Assembly: GCA_022574295.1 (NCBI GenBank)
Contig: JACZSJ010000007.1
Span: forward strand, 1 to 51,279
Length of the DNA: 51,279 nucleotides
Reading direction: 5' to 3'
Source: Pseudomonadota bacterium
GTDB taxonomy: Bacteria > Pseudomonadota > Gammaproteobacteria > Eutrophobiales > Eutrophobiaceae
Shown: positions 31,117 through 41,382 of the stretch, piece by piece
How positions within the stretch are numbered: the stretch's first letter is position 1
Layout: every line of letters begins with the position of its first letter
The notes under the pieces: generated by a model
What the model was told of the DNA's origin: nothing
Database searches by the model: none
Seen by the model: the letters and a program-made list of their open reading frames with translations, nothing else
Program-made: the position numbers and the translations under genes

Positions 31117-32049
31117 ATGGAACTCATATTAATATCGGAGAACAGAAATAAGTCCTACAGACTCTCAATAGGTTTGTTAGGGTCTCTGTTTATCGGGCTA
31201 CTGTTTCTGATAGCGGTAGTCGCCACTCTCCATGTCGGAGGAAAAATTGCGGTAAGTAAGGCTGAGGGCACATATATTGCGCTGAATGAGCAAAAGGATA
31301 ATGAATGGAAACAAGAGTTCGAAAAGCAGCAAACCAGTGTAGATAGTGCTAAGAGGAATGCCGAGAAAAGTCTGGATGCGATGGCTGCAAGATTAAGTAC
31401 CTTGCAGGCCCACTTGCTTCGACTTGATGCGTTAGGTTCACGTCTTGTTGATATTGCCAATATTTCTGATATCGAATTTAACCTGTTGGAACCGCCAGGG
31501 ATGGGTGGCCCTTTAATGATTGCAGATCAAAATTCTCTAGATGTGATTGATTTTGTTAAAGAATTAAAAATATTAAGTCGGAGGATTGAGGATAGGAATG
31601 AGAAGTTTTCAGCGATGGAATCCATGTTGATGAATAGCAATATCCAGGCGCAAATTCTTCCTCAGGGGAGCCCAGTTACTGGTGGCTGGACATCATCATT
31701 ATTTGGTTGGCGAACTGATCCGATATCAGGCAGAAGAGATTTTCATGAAGGCGTCGATCTGGCCGGAAAATTTGGGTCAAAAGTAACATCTGTTGCAACT
31801 GGGATCGTTACATGGTCAGGCAGGCATGCCGGATATGGAAACATGATTGAAATCAGTCATGGGAATGGTTATGTGACGCGATATGCGCATAACAAAAAGA
31901 ATCTTGTTGTTGTTGGTGATAAAGTAGAAAAAGGACAAATCATTGCGGTGATGGGTACATCAGGTCGTTCAACAGGACCCCATGTACACTTTGAAGTTAT
32001 ACACCATGGTAAGCATGTCAATCCCAGAAAGTTTGTTTCAATAAATTAA
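31117..32049 (+). CDS. M23 family peptidase / LytM-domain protein with N-terminal TM and coiled coil
   Basis: GWRTDPISGRRDFHEGVDLAGKFG ... GNGYVTRYAHNKKN ... GTSGRSTGPHVHFEVIHHGKHVNP. Confidence 0.92.
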   Translation: MELILISENRNKSYRLSIGLLGSLFIGLLFLIAVVATLHVGGKIAVSKAEGTYIALNEQKDNEWKQEFEKQQTSVDSAKRNAEKSLDAMAARLSTLQAHLLRLDALGSRLVDIANISDIEFNLLEPPGMGGPLMIADQNSLDVIDFVKELKILSRRIEDRNEKFSAMESMLMNSNIQAQILPQGSPVTGGWTSSLFGWRTDPISGRRDFHEGVDLAGKFGSKVTSVATGIVTWSGRHAGYGNMIEISHGNGYVTRYAHNKKNLVVVGDKVEKGQIIAVMGTSGRSTGPHVHFEVIHHGKHVNPRKFVSIN

Positions 32050-32126
32050 CAATCCATTTTTGTCATCCTTAAGGTCTATCACTCCATGCGGTAAAGAGTG
32101 CTTTTCACAAGCTTATAGAAATCACA

Positions 32127-34832
32127 ATGGTTATTGGTTTAGTTAGAAAAATATTTGGAAGTCGCAACGAGCGGTTGCTAAAAAAACTGCGCAAGGTTGT
32201 GGAAATAATAAATGATCTGGAGGAGCAATTTATTACCTTACAGGATCATGAGTTTCCCCTGAAAACTGCAGAATTTCGTGATCGAATCACACAGGGGGAA
32301 AAGCTTGATGATCTGTTGCCTGAAGCCTTTGCCCTGGTCAGAGAAGCGGGAAAGAGAACGCTTGGTGAGCGACATTTTGACATGCAGTTGGTGGGAGGCA
32401 TGGTCTTGCACAACGGTAAAATCTCGGAGATGCGCACCGGCGAGGGCAAGACATTAGTTGCAACATTGCCTGCCTATCTCAATGCCCTGAGTACGAAAGG
32501 CGTCCACGTGATTACCGTCAATGATTATCTGGCCAGGCGTGACTCGGAATGGATGAATAATATCTATGAATATCTGGGTCTTAAAACGGGTGTGATATAC
32601 ACGGGCATCAGTCAGGAAGACAGAAGGAAAGCGTATGAGGCAGATATCACCTATGGCACGAACAATGAGTTTGGTTTTGATTATTTGAGGGATAATCTGG
32701 CCTTTAGTCAAGAGGGCCGTGTTCAGAGAGAACTAAACTATGCAATCGTTGATGAAGTAGACTCTATTTTAATCGATGAGGCACGAACACCACTGGTTAT
32801 ATCTGGTGCAGTTGACGATAGATCGGATTTGTATATCAGCATCGACAAGATAATACCGAGATTGGAGAAACAGGAAGAAGAGGACGGACCTGGTCACTAT
32901 AGTGTCGATGAAAAATCGAGACAGGCTTATCTCACGGAAGAGGGTAATGAATATGTTGAAACACTATTTCGAGACGAAAATATCATTGGCTCAGAACAAG
33001 GCTTGTACGATCCTGTGAATATCAGTGTGTTACACCACCTAAATGCCGCAATGAGAGCCCACGCCTTATTTCAGAAGGATGTCGATTACATAGTAAAAGA
33101 CAATGAGGTAGTCATTGTTGATGAATTTACAGGAAGGACAATGTCCGGTCGACGTTGGTCTGATGGATTACATCAGGCAATAGAAGCAAAAGAAGGCGTG
33201 CCAATTCAAAATGAAAACCAGACGCTGGCCTCAATTACTTATCAAAATTATTTCAGATTGTATGAAAAATTATCGGGGATGACCGGAACAGCAGATACCG
33301 AGGCCTTTGAATTTGAGGACATTTATGGCCTGGAAGTGGTTGTCATACCAACACATATGCCAATGATTCGTGATGATGCAAGTGACGCAGTATATCTCAA
33401 GTCAAAACAGAAATTTGACGCAATCATCAGAGACATTAAGGACTGTAAAGACAGAGGTCAGCCTGTGCTTGTTGGTACCGCTTCAATTGAGGTATCTGAA
33501 TATCTGTCTGATTTGCTCAAAAAAGAGAAGGTAAACCATCAAGTCCTGAATGCCAAACAACATGAAAGAGAAGCTGAAATTATTGCACAGGCGGGGATGC
33601 CTGGTGCTGTCACTATCGCGACCAATATGGCTGGTCGTGGTACAGATATCGTGCTTGGAGGGAGTCTAGATGCTGAACTCAAGCAGTTAGGTGAGGAAAA
33701 TGAAAGCGAAACAGGAAGAATTAAGGAAGCATGGGAGAAAAGGCACCAGGCAGTCATTGCCAGTGGGGGGTTACATATTGTTGGTACGGAACGTCATGAA
33801 TCGAGACGTATTGATAACCAACTAAGAGGGCGAGCAGGACGCCAAGGTGATCCGGGCTCTAGCCGGTTTTATCTTTCACTGGAAGATAATTTGATGCGCA
33901 TCTTTGCTTCGGACAGAGTTGCATCTCTGATGCAAAAACTCGGTATGGAAGATGGCGAGGCAATAGAATCTTCATTGGTAAGTCGTGCAATAGAAAATGC
34001 GCAAAAAAAAGTAGAAGCACATAACTATGATATAAGAAAACATTTGCTTGAGTATGATGATGTCGCCAACGATCAGCGAAAAGTGATCTATGAGCAAAGA
34101 AATGATCTGCTTCTGGATGATGATGTGAAGGAAAATATCGACGCAATGCGTGAAGATGTGGTAAGCGAAATTATCAGCACATACATACCTCCTGGCAGTG
34201 TAGATGAATTGTGGGATCTGAATGGCTTAACTGAGGCGATCGAACATGATCATGGCCTAAATCTGGATATTACAGCCTGGCTTGAAAGTGATAACTCGTT
34301 AGACGAAGAAGCGCTTAGAGATAAAATACTGGAAAGTGTAGAGAAGGCAGCAAAAGAAAAGGAGGTCCTTGTTAGTTCCGGCATTATGAGGCGAGTTGAG
34401 AAACAGGTGATGCTGGATATTCTGGACAGGCAATGGAAGGAGCATTTGATCTCGATGGACCACTTGCGTCAAGGGATTAATCTACGAAGTTATGCTGCAA
34501 AGAATCCAAAACAGGAATACAAACGTGAAGCCTTTGAAATGTTTGTATTGATGCTTGAAAATATAAAGCATGATGTAATTTCTTTTCTTTCGATGGTTCA
34601 GGTAAGAACAGAGGAAGATGTAGAGGCAGCCGAGCAACAGCACAGTAAACCTCAGAACATGAAATTTAACCATGCCGCATCTCCGGATGCATTGGGGAAT
34701 CAACCAGCAAACAGGCCAGAAAGTATGGGAATGGAACCCTTTGTGCGGGGACAGAGAAAAATTGGACGTAATGAGCCCTGTCCTTGTGGTTCGGGGAAAA
34801 AATACAAACAATGTCATGGAAAATTAAAATAA
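32127..34832 (+). CDS. secA: Preprotein translocase ATPase SecA
   Basis: [39 protein letters not shown]-like motif, [27 protein letters not shown]-terminal zinc motif [14 protein letters not shown]. Confidence 0.98.
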   Translation: MVIGLVRKIFGSRNERLLKKLRKVVEIINDLEEQFITLQDHEFPLKTAEFRDRITQGEKLDDLLPEAFALVREAGKRTLGERHFDMQLVGGMVLHNGKISEMRTGEGKTLVATLPAYLNALSTKGVHVITVNDYLARRDSEWMNNIYEYLGLKTGVIYTGISQEDRRKAYEADITYGTNNEFGFDYLRDNLAFSQEGRVQRELNYAIVDEVDSILIDEARTPLVISGAVDDRSDLYISIDKIIPRLEKQEEEDGPGHYSVDEKSRQAYLTEEGNEYVETLFRDENIIGSEQGLYDPVNISVLHHLNAAMRAHALFQKDVDYIVKDNEVVIVDEFTGRTMSGRRWSDGLHQAIEAKEGVPIQNENQTLASITYQNYFRLYEKLSGMTGTADTEAFEFEDIYGLEVVVIPTHMPMIRDDASDAVYLKSKQKFDAIIRDIKDCKDRGQPVLVGTASIEVSEYLSDLLKKEKVNHQVLNAKQHEREAEIIAQAGMPGAVTIATNMAGRGTDIVLGGSLDAELKQLGEENESETGRIKEAWEKRHQAVIASGGLHIVGTERHESRRIDNQLRGRAGRQGDPGSSRFYLSLEDNLMRIFASDRVASLMQKLGMEDGEAIESSLVSRAIENAQKKVEAHNYDIRKHLLEYDDVANDQRKVIYEQRNDLLLDDDVKENIDAMREDVVSEIISTYIPPGSVDELWDLNGLTEAIEHDHGLNLDITAWLESDNSLDEEALRDKILESVEKAAKEKEVLVSSGIMRRVEKQVMLDILDRQWKEHLISMDHLRQGINLRSYAAKNPKQEYKREAFEMFVLMLENIKHDVISFLSMVQVRTEEDVEAAEQQHSKPQNMKFNHAASPDALGNQPANRPESMGMEPFVRGQRKIGRNEPCPCGSGKKYKQCHGKLK

Positions 34833-34836
34833 ATAG

Positions 34837-35004
34837 TTAAGGGACCTCTGATTAAGTCATGAATCGACATCTTGCGATTAAAATATCCTGTTTCTGCGTT
34901 ATAAAAATTCGCAATAGCCCTGCTATTACGTGCGTTTTACGCCTTGAACCAGAACATTGTAAGCAGCAATCTATTCGACCCAGACTTAACCAGAGGTTCC
35001 TTAA
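34837..35004. mobile_element. MITE-like element (34841-35000, 160 bp) with TTAA flanks, resembling IS5-type ends
   Basis: Ends GGGACCTCTGATTAAGTC / GACTTAACCAGAGGTTCC (2 mismatches in 18), TTAA at 34837-34840 and 35001-35004; no ORF; internal AATAGC-cct-GCTATT hairpin. Confidence 0.8.
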
Positions 35005-35019
35005 CTATTGGTGTGTTTT

Positions 35020-36240
35020 ATGGCTGTAGGTTTAAGCAAAATATCAGAACTCCTGCCCGTTAAGGGTGTACAAGTATCTGCCTGTATTGCTGGGATATAT
35101 AAAGAAAAAAGAGAAGATTTAGCGCTTATCTCATTTGGCAGCAATTCAAACTGCGCTGCCGTTTTTACGCAAAATGCTTTCTGCGCAGCGCCCGTTATTG
35201 TTGCCAAAAAACACATTAAGGAGGGTAAACCCAACTATTGTCTAATTAATTCAGGCAACGCAAATGCAGGGTTGGGGGAGAGAGGAATAGAGGCTACTAT
35301 GGATGTATGCCGTCACCTGGCTGATTATACAGGGGCATCTGTTGAAAATGTTTTGCCTTTCTCAACAGGTGTGATTGCAGAGCCATTGCCTGTCAAAAAG
35401 ATAAAGAATGCAATTCCAACTCTGGTTGACATACTAATAGCAGATGCATGGTCGCATGTTGCAAACGCAATTTTAACGACAGATACCTTAGCTAAAGGCA
35501 TATCGAAAAAATTAGATCTGCCAGATGGTGAAATAACAATCACAGGAATTGCCAAGGGTTCTGGCATGATAAGGCCGAAGATGGCAACCATGCTTGCATA
35601 TATTGCAACAGATGCAGATATTGATGAGACATTGCTCCAGAGTTTATTGAGTGACGTCGTAGAAGATTCATTTAACTGTATTAGTATTGATGGTGATACT
35701 TCGACAAATGATGCCTGTTTTATGGTTGCAACGGGAGAGAGCCGTGTTGATGAGATTAAATCCTTTGATGATGGCTCAGGCCTGTTATTTAGAAATGCAT
35801 TACTGGAAGTTTGTGTTTATCTCGCGCAGGCCATTGTCAGAGATGGTGAAGGTGCCACCAAATTTATTTCTATCGATGTGATTGATGGGGCATCAAGGAA
35901 AGAATGTAGAGAGGTGGCATTAACTGTAGCCAATTCACCACTGGTTAAGACAGCATTCTTTGCCTCTGATCCAAATTGGGGAAGGATACTGGCTGCAATC
36001 GGACGAACCGAACTTTCTGCTCTTGACGTTGGAAGTATCTCAATTTCACTCAATGATGTAAAGATTGTTGAACGGGGGCAAAGGGCCGAGAGCTATACTG
36101 AGGCAAAGGGTCAGCATGTGATGGATCAGGAAGAAATCATAGTGCACATCTCTATGGGCAGGGGAAGCGCAAGTGCTGTGATCTGGACTTGTGATCTTTC
36201 TCATGAATACATCCGTATTAATTCAGAATATCGTTCATGA
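35020..36240 (+). CDS. argJ: Bifunctional glutamate N-acetyltransferase/ornithine acetyltransferase ArgJ
   Basis: INSGNANAGLGERG, GIAKGSGMIRPKMATMLAYIATD autocleavage region, ASDPNWGRILAAIGR. Confidence 0.95.
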   Translation: MAVGLSKISELLPVKGVQVSACIAGIYKEKREDLALISFGSNSNCAAVFTQNAFCAAPVIVAKKHIKEGKPNYCLINSGNANAGLGERGIEATMDVCRHLADYTGASVENVLPFSTGVIAEPLPVKKIKNAIPTLVDILIADAWSHVANAILTTDTLAKGISKKLDLPDGEITITGIAKGSGMIRPKMATMLAYIATDADIDETLLQSLLSDVVEDSFNCISIDGDTSTNDACFMVATGESRVDEIKSFDDGSGLLFRNALLEVCVYLAQAIVRDGEGATKFISIDVIDGASRKECREVALTVANSPLVKTAFFASDPNWGRILAAIGRTELSALDVGSISISLNDVKIVERGQRAESYTEAKGQHVMDQEEIIVHISMGRGSASAVIWTCDLSHEYIRINSEYRS

Positions 36241-36249
36241 TGTTCCTTT

Positions 36250-37269
36250 ATGAGATCTGATGTTTTTTTGCATGTTGCAGTAGGTATCATCAGAAATAAC
36301 AGAGATCAGGTATTATTGTCTCGCAGATTATCAAATGTATATCAGGCTGGTTTATGGGAATTCCCAGGAGGGAAACTAGAGCATAAAGAAACAGTTGGAA
36401 AAGCACTGTTAAGGGAGTTGGAAGAAGAACTCGCTGTTACTGTAAAATCAGCACATCCCTTGATCAAGATATATCATGACTATGAAGCGTATTCTGTGCT
36501 TCTTGATGTCTGGCAAGTTGGTTCATGGGAATCAGATTTGCTGGACAATAATGAGCGTTATGGTCGGCAAGGTCAAAAAATAGAATGGGTAGATCTCTCA
36601 AAACTGGCTGAACGTGATTTTCCGGAAGCCAACAAACCTATTATCAAGGCTGTACAATTACCTGAATTTTATTTGATTTGCCCTGAACCTGAAGATAATT
36701 TTGAAGATTACATCAAGAAATTTTCAGCATGTATCTCTGCCGGAGTTCGTTTGTTTCAGCTACGATTCGGTGATGATTCACAGTATGGCAGGAATCAAAC
36801 ATTGGTCAGAGAACTAATTGAAATGTGTAGAAGCAGCGATTCCATGCTACTCATGAACAGCACACCAGAAGCTGCAATAAAATATTCTGCTCACGGCGTT
36901 CATCTTAATAGTAAAAGATTAGTGCAACTCAATGAGCGGCCGCTCGGCAAGAAATTTCTGGTGGCAGCATCATGCCATGGCTCCGGGGAACTGGAGCGTG
37001 CATGCAAAATAGATGTCGATTTTGCAGTTTTGTCTCCGGTGAATCGGACAACAAGCCATCAAGCGGTGAAGCCATTGGGATGGGACAAATTCAAAAGCCT
37101 TGTGGAGTCCTTACCTATCCCAATTTATGCTCTAGGAGGTATGCAGGCTGTAGATATGGAAAGATCCTGGATTAGTGGAGCTCAGGGAATTTCTGTCCTG
37201 AGTGGCATCTGGGGTCAGAAAAGCATAAAACAGGCGTTGGATAAATATCCGATTGTAGAGGTTCCCTAA
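36250..37269 (+). CDS. Fusion of MutT-like Nudix hydrolase and ThiE/TenI-like TIM barrel
   Basis: Nudix box GGKLEHKETVGKALLRELEEELAV in N-half; C-half GVRLFQLRFGDD, HGVHLNSKRL, PIPIYALGGMQ typical of ThiE/TenI. Confidence 0.88.
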   Translation: MRSDVFLHVAVGIIRNNRDQVLLSRRLSNVYQAGLWEFPGGKLEHKETVGKALLRELEEELAVTVKSAHPLIKIYHDYEAYSVLLDVWQVGSWESDLLDNNERYGRQGQKIEWVDLSKLAERDFPEANKPIIKAVQLPEFYLICPEPEDNFEDYIKKFSACISAGVRLFQLRFGDDSQYGRNQTLVRELIEMCRSSDSMLLMNSTPEAAIKYSAHGVHLNSKRLVQLNERPLGKKFLVAASCHGSGELERACKIDVDFAVLSPVNRTTSHQAVKPLGWDKFKSLVESLPIPIYALGGMQAVDMERSWISGAQGISVLSGIWGQKSIKQALDKYPIVEVP

Positions 37270-37270
37270 C

Positions 37271-37468
37271 TCAATGTTTTGTATTCAAGCCTTCTGATAG
37301 GGTTTCTGTGGCGTGACAATGCTCCTCCGAGTCCAGCCTGTATTTCCCCTCAATCCATTCGCCAAGGTCGATTAGCTTGCAACGCTTGCTACAAAAGGGA
37401 CGATACTTATTTGCAGGAGAGTATTCGCTTGATTTTCCACATTCGGGGCATTTAATGATTTTCTTCAT
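37271..37468 (-). CDS. yacG: DNA gyrase inhibitor YacG
   Basis: [40 protein letters not shown] zinc ribbon; next to zapD/coaE. Confidence 0.93.
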   Translation of the reverse strand: MKKIIKCPECGKSSEYSPANKYRPFCSKRCKLIDLGEWIEGKYRLDSEEHCHATETLSEGLNTKH

Positions 37469-38235
37469 AATATACAACAGTGAAGTTCAAATTCTACAGT
37501 GTCGTTGGTCTGTACAGGTCTGGTTGCTGTCGAAGATTGCTCCATAAAACGTATTGTGAATCGATGTTTCCCTCCGCTTATTTCAGGAAAATAGTTGCAA
37601 TCTACAGGGAGGAGGACACGAATTAATTGGCAGGATAGTTTGGATTCAATGGGTTGTTGATAAAAACCAGATTCGGCATTTTCAATCACAGGTGTTGTGC
37701 TGTTTCTAAGCATGAGTAACACGATAGCCAGAGAATCCTGTATGACTGAAAGATCCTGACTCCATATTTTAAAATCTTCACGTCTGGAATCTATTGGTTT
37801 ATGTAGCCAGTGGTGATAAGCAGGGAGATCAAAATTGCAGGTTCCCCCGGGAATAGAAATCCTTTGTTTGATTGATGTCGTTAACTCATCCTGTTTTAGA
37901 TTGTGACCGGGTTGGAAGTCACTGTCTCGCAATGTTGAAAGATAAACATTAATATTATCTAAAATATCAATTAGTCTTTGAAGATCAACACCTGGGTTAT
38001 TTTTTAATACATTTAGAGTAGTTGCATGGCGTTCCAACTCCTTGATTAAGTCACTTTTTATGTCAGACCGCGATATCAAATCGAGAATTTCCAGCAAACA
38101 TGATATAGCTATCCTGCTATCCCACTGACTGTCCTGGGGGCTGTGATGATCTGCAATTCCAAATAAATGTTCGAGGCGCAGGAAAGTGCGTACACGTTCA
38201 TTCAATGGTTGCTCATAAGTGGTATTTTTTTCCAC
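37465..38235 (-). CDS. zapD: Cell division protein ZapD
   Basis: [20 protein letters not shown]-terminus; synteny yacG-zapD-coaE. Confidence 0.93.
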   Translation of the reverse strand: MEKNTTYEQPLNERVRTFLRLEHLFGIADHHSPQDSQWDSRIAISCLLEILDLISRSDIKSDLIKELERHATTLNVLKNNPGVDLQRLIDILDNINVYLSTLRDSDFQPGHNLKQDELTTSIKQRISIPGGTCNFDLPAYHHWLHKPIDSRREDFKIWSQDLSVIQDSLAIVLLMLRNSTTPVIENAESGFYQQPIESKLSCQLIRVLLPVDCNYFPEISGGKHRFTIRFMEQSSTATRPVQTNDTVEFELHCCIL

Positions 38236-38306
38236 GCAAATGACCGTTATGGATAAATATTAAACGTTGATTGTCCTGTACTTGCGTCTTGTAGGCAACA
38301 AGTCTA

Positions 38307-38570
38307 GTACTCCGTCCAGTTGATATTGTCGGGTTCAGTTAGCTTGTCAATGCCCATGGACTGCGTTGACCCTCTTGACAAGGGGGCCGCCATTGTCGGC
38401 GAGGTACGTCTTGCCATGAACATTGACAAGCTAACCTACAGGGCGTCGCCGTGGTATCCCGCAACCGCGTTGCAGCACTTGGGAAGGGAACAACCATTCC
38501 CGGCGTACTGCGTCTTGCTGCGAAATACCTCAGCAACGCTGAAACTGACAATATCAACTGGACGGAGTAC
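38307..38570. mobile_element. Non-autonomous palindromic element (264 bp) between coaE and zapD with 32-bp terminal inverted repeats and a nested 15-bp inverted repeat
   Basis: GTACTCCGTCCAGTTGATATTGTCGGGTTCAG (38307-38338) vs reverse complement of 38539-38570 (2 mismatches); inner pair GTTAGCTTGTCAATG 38338-38352 / CATTGACAAGCTAAC 38421-38435. Confidence 0.85.
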
Positions 38571-38574
38571 ACGA

Positions 38575-39165
38575 TTAAATACTTTTGTAAAATTCATGTA
38601 AATCATGAATTTGTCTGCGCAGATTTTCGATATCGCCTTCATTGTTAATAATATCATCGGCAGCAGCCAGTCTGTTGTCACGAGACATCTGAGTTCGAAT
38701 AATTCTTTTGATATCATTCAAGCTTGCATTATCGCGAACCGAAGCACGCGATAATTGCAATTTTTCGGATACATCGATAATTAAAACACGATCAATAATA
38801 TCTAAGGCCTCTGTTTCTAACAGGAGAGGGATGGAAATTATGCAATATGACGAGTCGATATTTTCAGTCTCATGTACAATTCTCTCGTATATGACTGGGT
38901 GTAAAATATTTTCCAATTTCTTACGGTCAATCTCATTTGTAAATATTTGATCTCGCACTTTTTTCCTGTCCAGAAGACCATCTTTGGTAATTATGTCCTC
39001 GCCAAACTCTTCTTTGATTAACTGAAGCGCGGGCATACCAGCTTGAACAACTTTTCGTGCTACGATATCTGCATCGATGATCGGAACGTCAAGCTCTGAA
39101 AATATTTCACAAGCAGTTGATTTTCCACTACCGATACCACCAGTTAGCCCAATTTTTAAAACCAT
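38575..39165 (-). CDS. coaE: Dephospho-CoA kinase
   Basis: IGLTGGIGSGKSTACEIFSELDVPIIDADIVARKVV. Confidence 0.95.
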   Translation of the reverse strand: MVLKIGLTGGIGSGKSTACEIFSELDVPIIDADIVARKVVQAGMPALQLIKEEFGEDIITKDGLLDRKKVRDQIFTNEIDRKKLENILHPVIYERIVHETENIDSSYCIISIPLLLETEALDIIDRVLIIDVSEKLQLSRASVRDNASLNDIKRIIRTQMSRDNRLAAADDIINNEGDIENLRRQIHDLHEFYKSI

Positions 39166-39178
39166 TTTACTTATTAAA

Positions 39179-40048
39179 CTAGAAACTATTCAGATAAATT
39201 CCAACTAATTCTTCACCCCAGATTAAGGTGACCCATCCTGCAACGGCAAGATATGGCCCGAAGGGGAAGGCGGCGCTTTTTTCTCGACCTCGAAAGATAA
39301 TCATTGCGATACCAATTAAAGAGGCAGCGATTGAGGATAACAAAATAACGAGGGGTAAATATTGCCAGCCAAACCAGGCACCCAAAAGTGCCAAAAGTTT
39401 AAAATCACCATAACCCATGCCTTCTTTTCCAGTAACTATTTTGAAACTCATAAAGACGATCCAGAGAACACTATAACCAAGCATGGTTCCGATAAGGCTG
39501 GATTCGATATCGGTGAAAATTTCAAAAAAATTACAAGCCAGACCCAGCCATAGGAAAGGGAGTGTTATGTCATCTGGTAGTAAGGAGTGTTCCAGATCAA
39601 TCATACTTAAACAAATAAGTGCCCATGTAAGCAACACTGCAAACAAGGTCTGCAGGTTAAAACCAAAGTGCCAGGCAACATAAGCAGTCGCTAAGCCTGT
39701 AAATATTTCAATGATGGGGTACTGAAGAGAAATCTTTGCTTTACATGAGCTGCAACGACCCTTCAGGAAAAGATAGCTAATCACAGGTATGTTTTCGAGG
39801 GCAGTTATCTTATGCTCACAGGCAGGGCAGCTTGAGCCAGGGGAAATTAAATTTACTTTTTGCTGCTCCGTTACATTTTCATTCTTTATTTCCAGCAGGT
39901 CACAACATTGTTCGTGCCAGTCCTGCTCCATCATTTTCGGTAAGCGGTAGATAACCACATTCAAGAAGCTACCGATACACATCCCAAGCAACGTCATGGT
40001 GAAGACAAAAAATATAGGGTGAGTCTGCAGGAAATAAAAGACTGACAT
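39179..40048 (-). CDS. pilD: Prepilin peptidase / N-methyltransferase
   Basis: GSFLNVVIYRLP, two CxxC pairs (CPAC, CSSC), SMIDLEHSLLPDDITLP, GMGYGDFKLLALLGAW. Confidence 0.95.
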   Translation of the reverse strand: MSVFYFLQTHPIFFVFTMTLLGMCIGSFLNVVIYRLPKMMEQDWHEQCCDLLEIKNENVTEQQKVNLISPGSSCPACEHKITALENIPVISYLFLKGRCSSCKAKISLQYPIIEIFTGLATAYVAWHFGFNLQTLFAVLLTWALICLSMIDLEHSLLPDDITLPFLWLGLACNFFEIFTDIESSLIGTMLGYSVLWIVFMSFKIVTGKEGMGYGDFKLLALLGAWFGWQYLPLVILLSSIAASLIGIAMIIFRGREKSAAFPFGPYLAVAGWVTLIWGEELVGIYLNSF

Positions 40049-40151
40049 TGCTTAGATTACATAACTAAAATTAGTGGGCAGGATCTGTCACTTACAGCAA
40101 CAAGAATTCACTTGATAAGATATGACCGATATTTTTTCGGTGTATCTGTTT

Positions 40152-41372
40152 CTACACCACTTGGCCCATCTTGAATATGGGTAGATACATACCGATAACA
40201 ATACCACCAATGACAACACCAAGAAACGCCATAATGGCTGGTTCTAACAAACTAGTTAATGCCTCTACCGCATCATCAACTTCCTGTTCATACCAGTCTG
40301 CGACTTTTCCCAACATGGTGTCGATTGAACCTGCCTCTTCACCAATGGCGACCATTTGTACGACCATATTCGGAAATAGTCCTGTGTCACGCATGCTTGC
40401 TTGAAGTTGGGTACCCGTGGAAATATCGTCTTTAATCTTCATACATGCGTGATAATAAACAATGTTACCGCAGGCACCAGCTACCGATACCATTGCTTCG
40501 ACCAGGGGGGTGCCGGCAGCAAACATGGTTTCTAATGTGCGAGCAAAACGGGCAATGGCCGCTTTTTCCATGACGATCCCAAGGACGGGGAGTTTGAGCA
40601 CTATTCTATCAAGAGCATGATTGAATGGTTTTGACCTTTTTTTCAGTTCCAGAATCCCAAAAATTGCGCCGCCAATAACGAGACCCATTGCCCACCACCA
40701 CTGAACAAAAAAATTCGACATATTGATAAGCATTTGTGTCAGCGCAGGTAAATCTGCACCAAAGTTGCTGAATAATTCTTCAAATTGCGGTATTACAAAG
40801 ATCATAAGGATAGTGACAACAATGGCTGCAACGACCATCACAGAAGCTGGATAGAACAGAGCGGCCTTTATCTTTGATTTTAATGCTTCCGTTTTTTCCA
40901 TATAGGTTGCAAGTTTATGCAAGATAGCTTCCAGAATACCTGCATGTTCACCCGCCTCAATCAGGTTGCAATAGAGTTCATTGAATTGCAGAGGCCTTTT
41001 CTTTAATGCATCTGTCAGGCTATTACCCGCTTCCACATCAGCCTTCACGCCTAGAATCAGCTCCTGCATCTTCGCATTTTCATGCCCCCGGCCAACGATT
41101 TCAAAGGCCTGAACCAGGGGCACGCCAGCTGACATCATGGTGGCTAACTGGCGGCTGAATATGGTTATGTCCTTGGGCGTTATTGCTTTGCCTCCCCCGG
41201 AGCCAAAAAGTGGCTTGGGTTTTTTCTTCACTTTTAGCGGATTTATCCCCTGGGTGCGGAGCTTTGCCTTAACCAAAGCGTCGCTCATACCAGCAAGTTC
41301 GCCTTTAACACGTTTTCCCTGTTTGTCTTTACCTTCCCATACGAACATTACCTCTTTTTTTGCTGTAGCCAT
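40152..41372 (-). CDS. pilC: Type IV pilus inner-membrane platform protein PilC
   Basis: FVWEGKDKQGKRVKGE start, GspF-type repeats, EEAGSIDTMLGKVADWYEQEVD; start at 41372. Confidence 0.94.
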   Translation of the reverse strand: MATAKKEVMFVWEGKDKQGKRVKGELAGMSDALVKAKLRTQGINPLKVKKKPKPLFGSGGGKAITPKDITIFSRQLATMMSAGVPLVQAFEIVGRGHENAKMQELILGVKADVEAGNSLTDALKKRPLQFNELYCNLIEAGEHAGILEAILHKLATYMEKTEALKSKIKAALFYPASVMVVAAIVVTILMIFVIPQFEELFSNFGADLPALTQMLINMSNFFVQWWWAMGLVIGGAIFGILELKKRSKPFNHALDRIVLKLPVLGIVMEKAAIARFARTLETMFAAGTPLVEAMVSVAGACGNIVYYHACMKIKDDISTGTQLQASMRDTGLFPNMVVQMVAIGEEAGSIDTMLGKVADWYEQEVDDAVEALTSLLEPAIMAFLGVVIGGIVIGMYLPIFKMGQVV

Positions 41373-41382
41373 GGTTGTTCCT

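Noticed and set aside
32050-32126. Possible SecM-like arrest peptide or regulatory leader before secA
   Set aside because: No short secreted ORF with an arrest motif is visible; the upstream gene is an ordinary M23 peptidase ending in HVNPRKFVSIN.
38320-38717. Several small ORFs on both strands across the coaE-zapD gap
   Set aside because: Fall within the palindromic element or overlap coaE antisense; no recognisable protein family.
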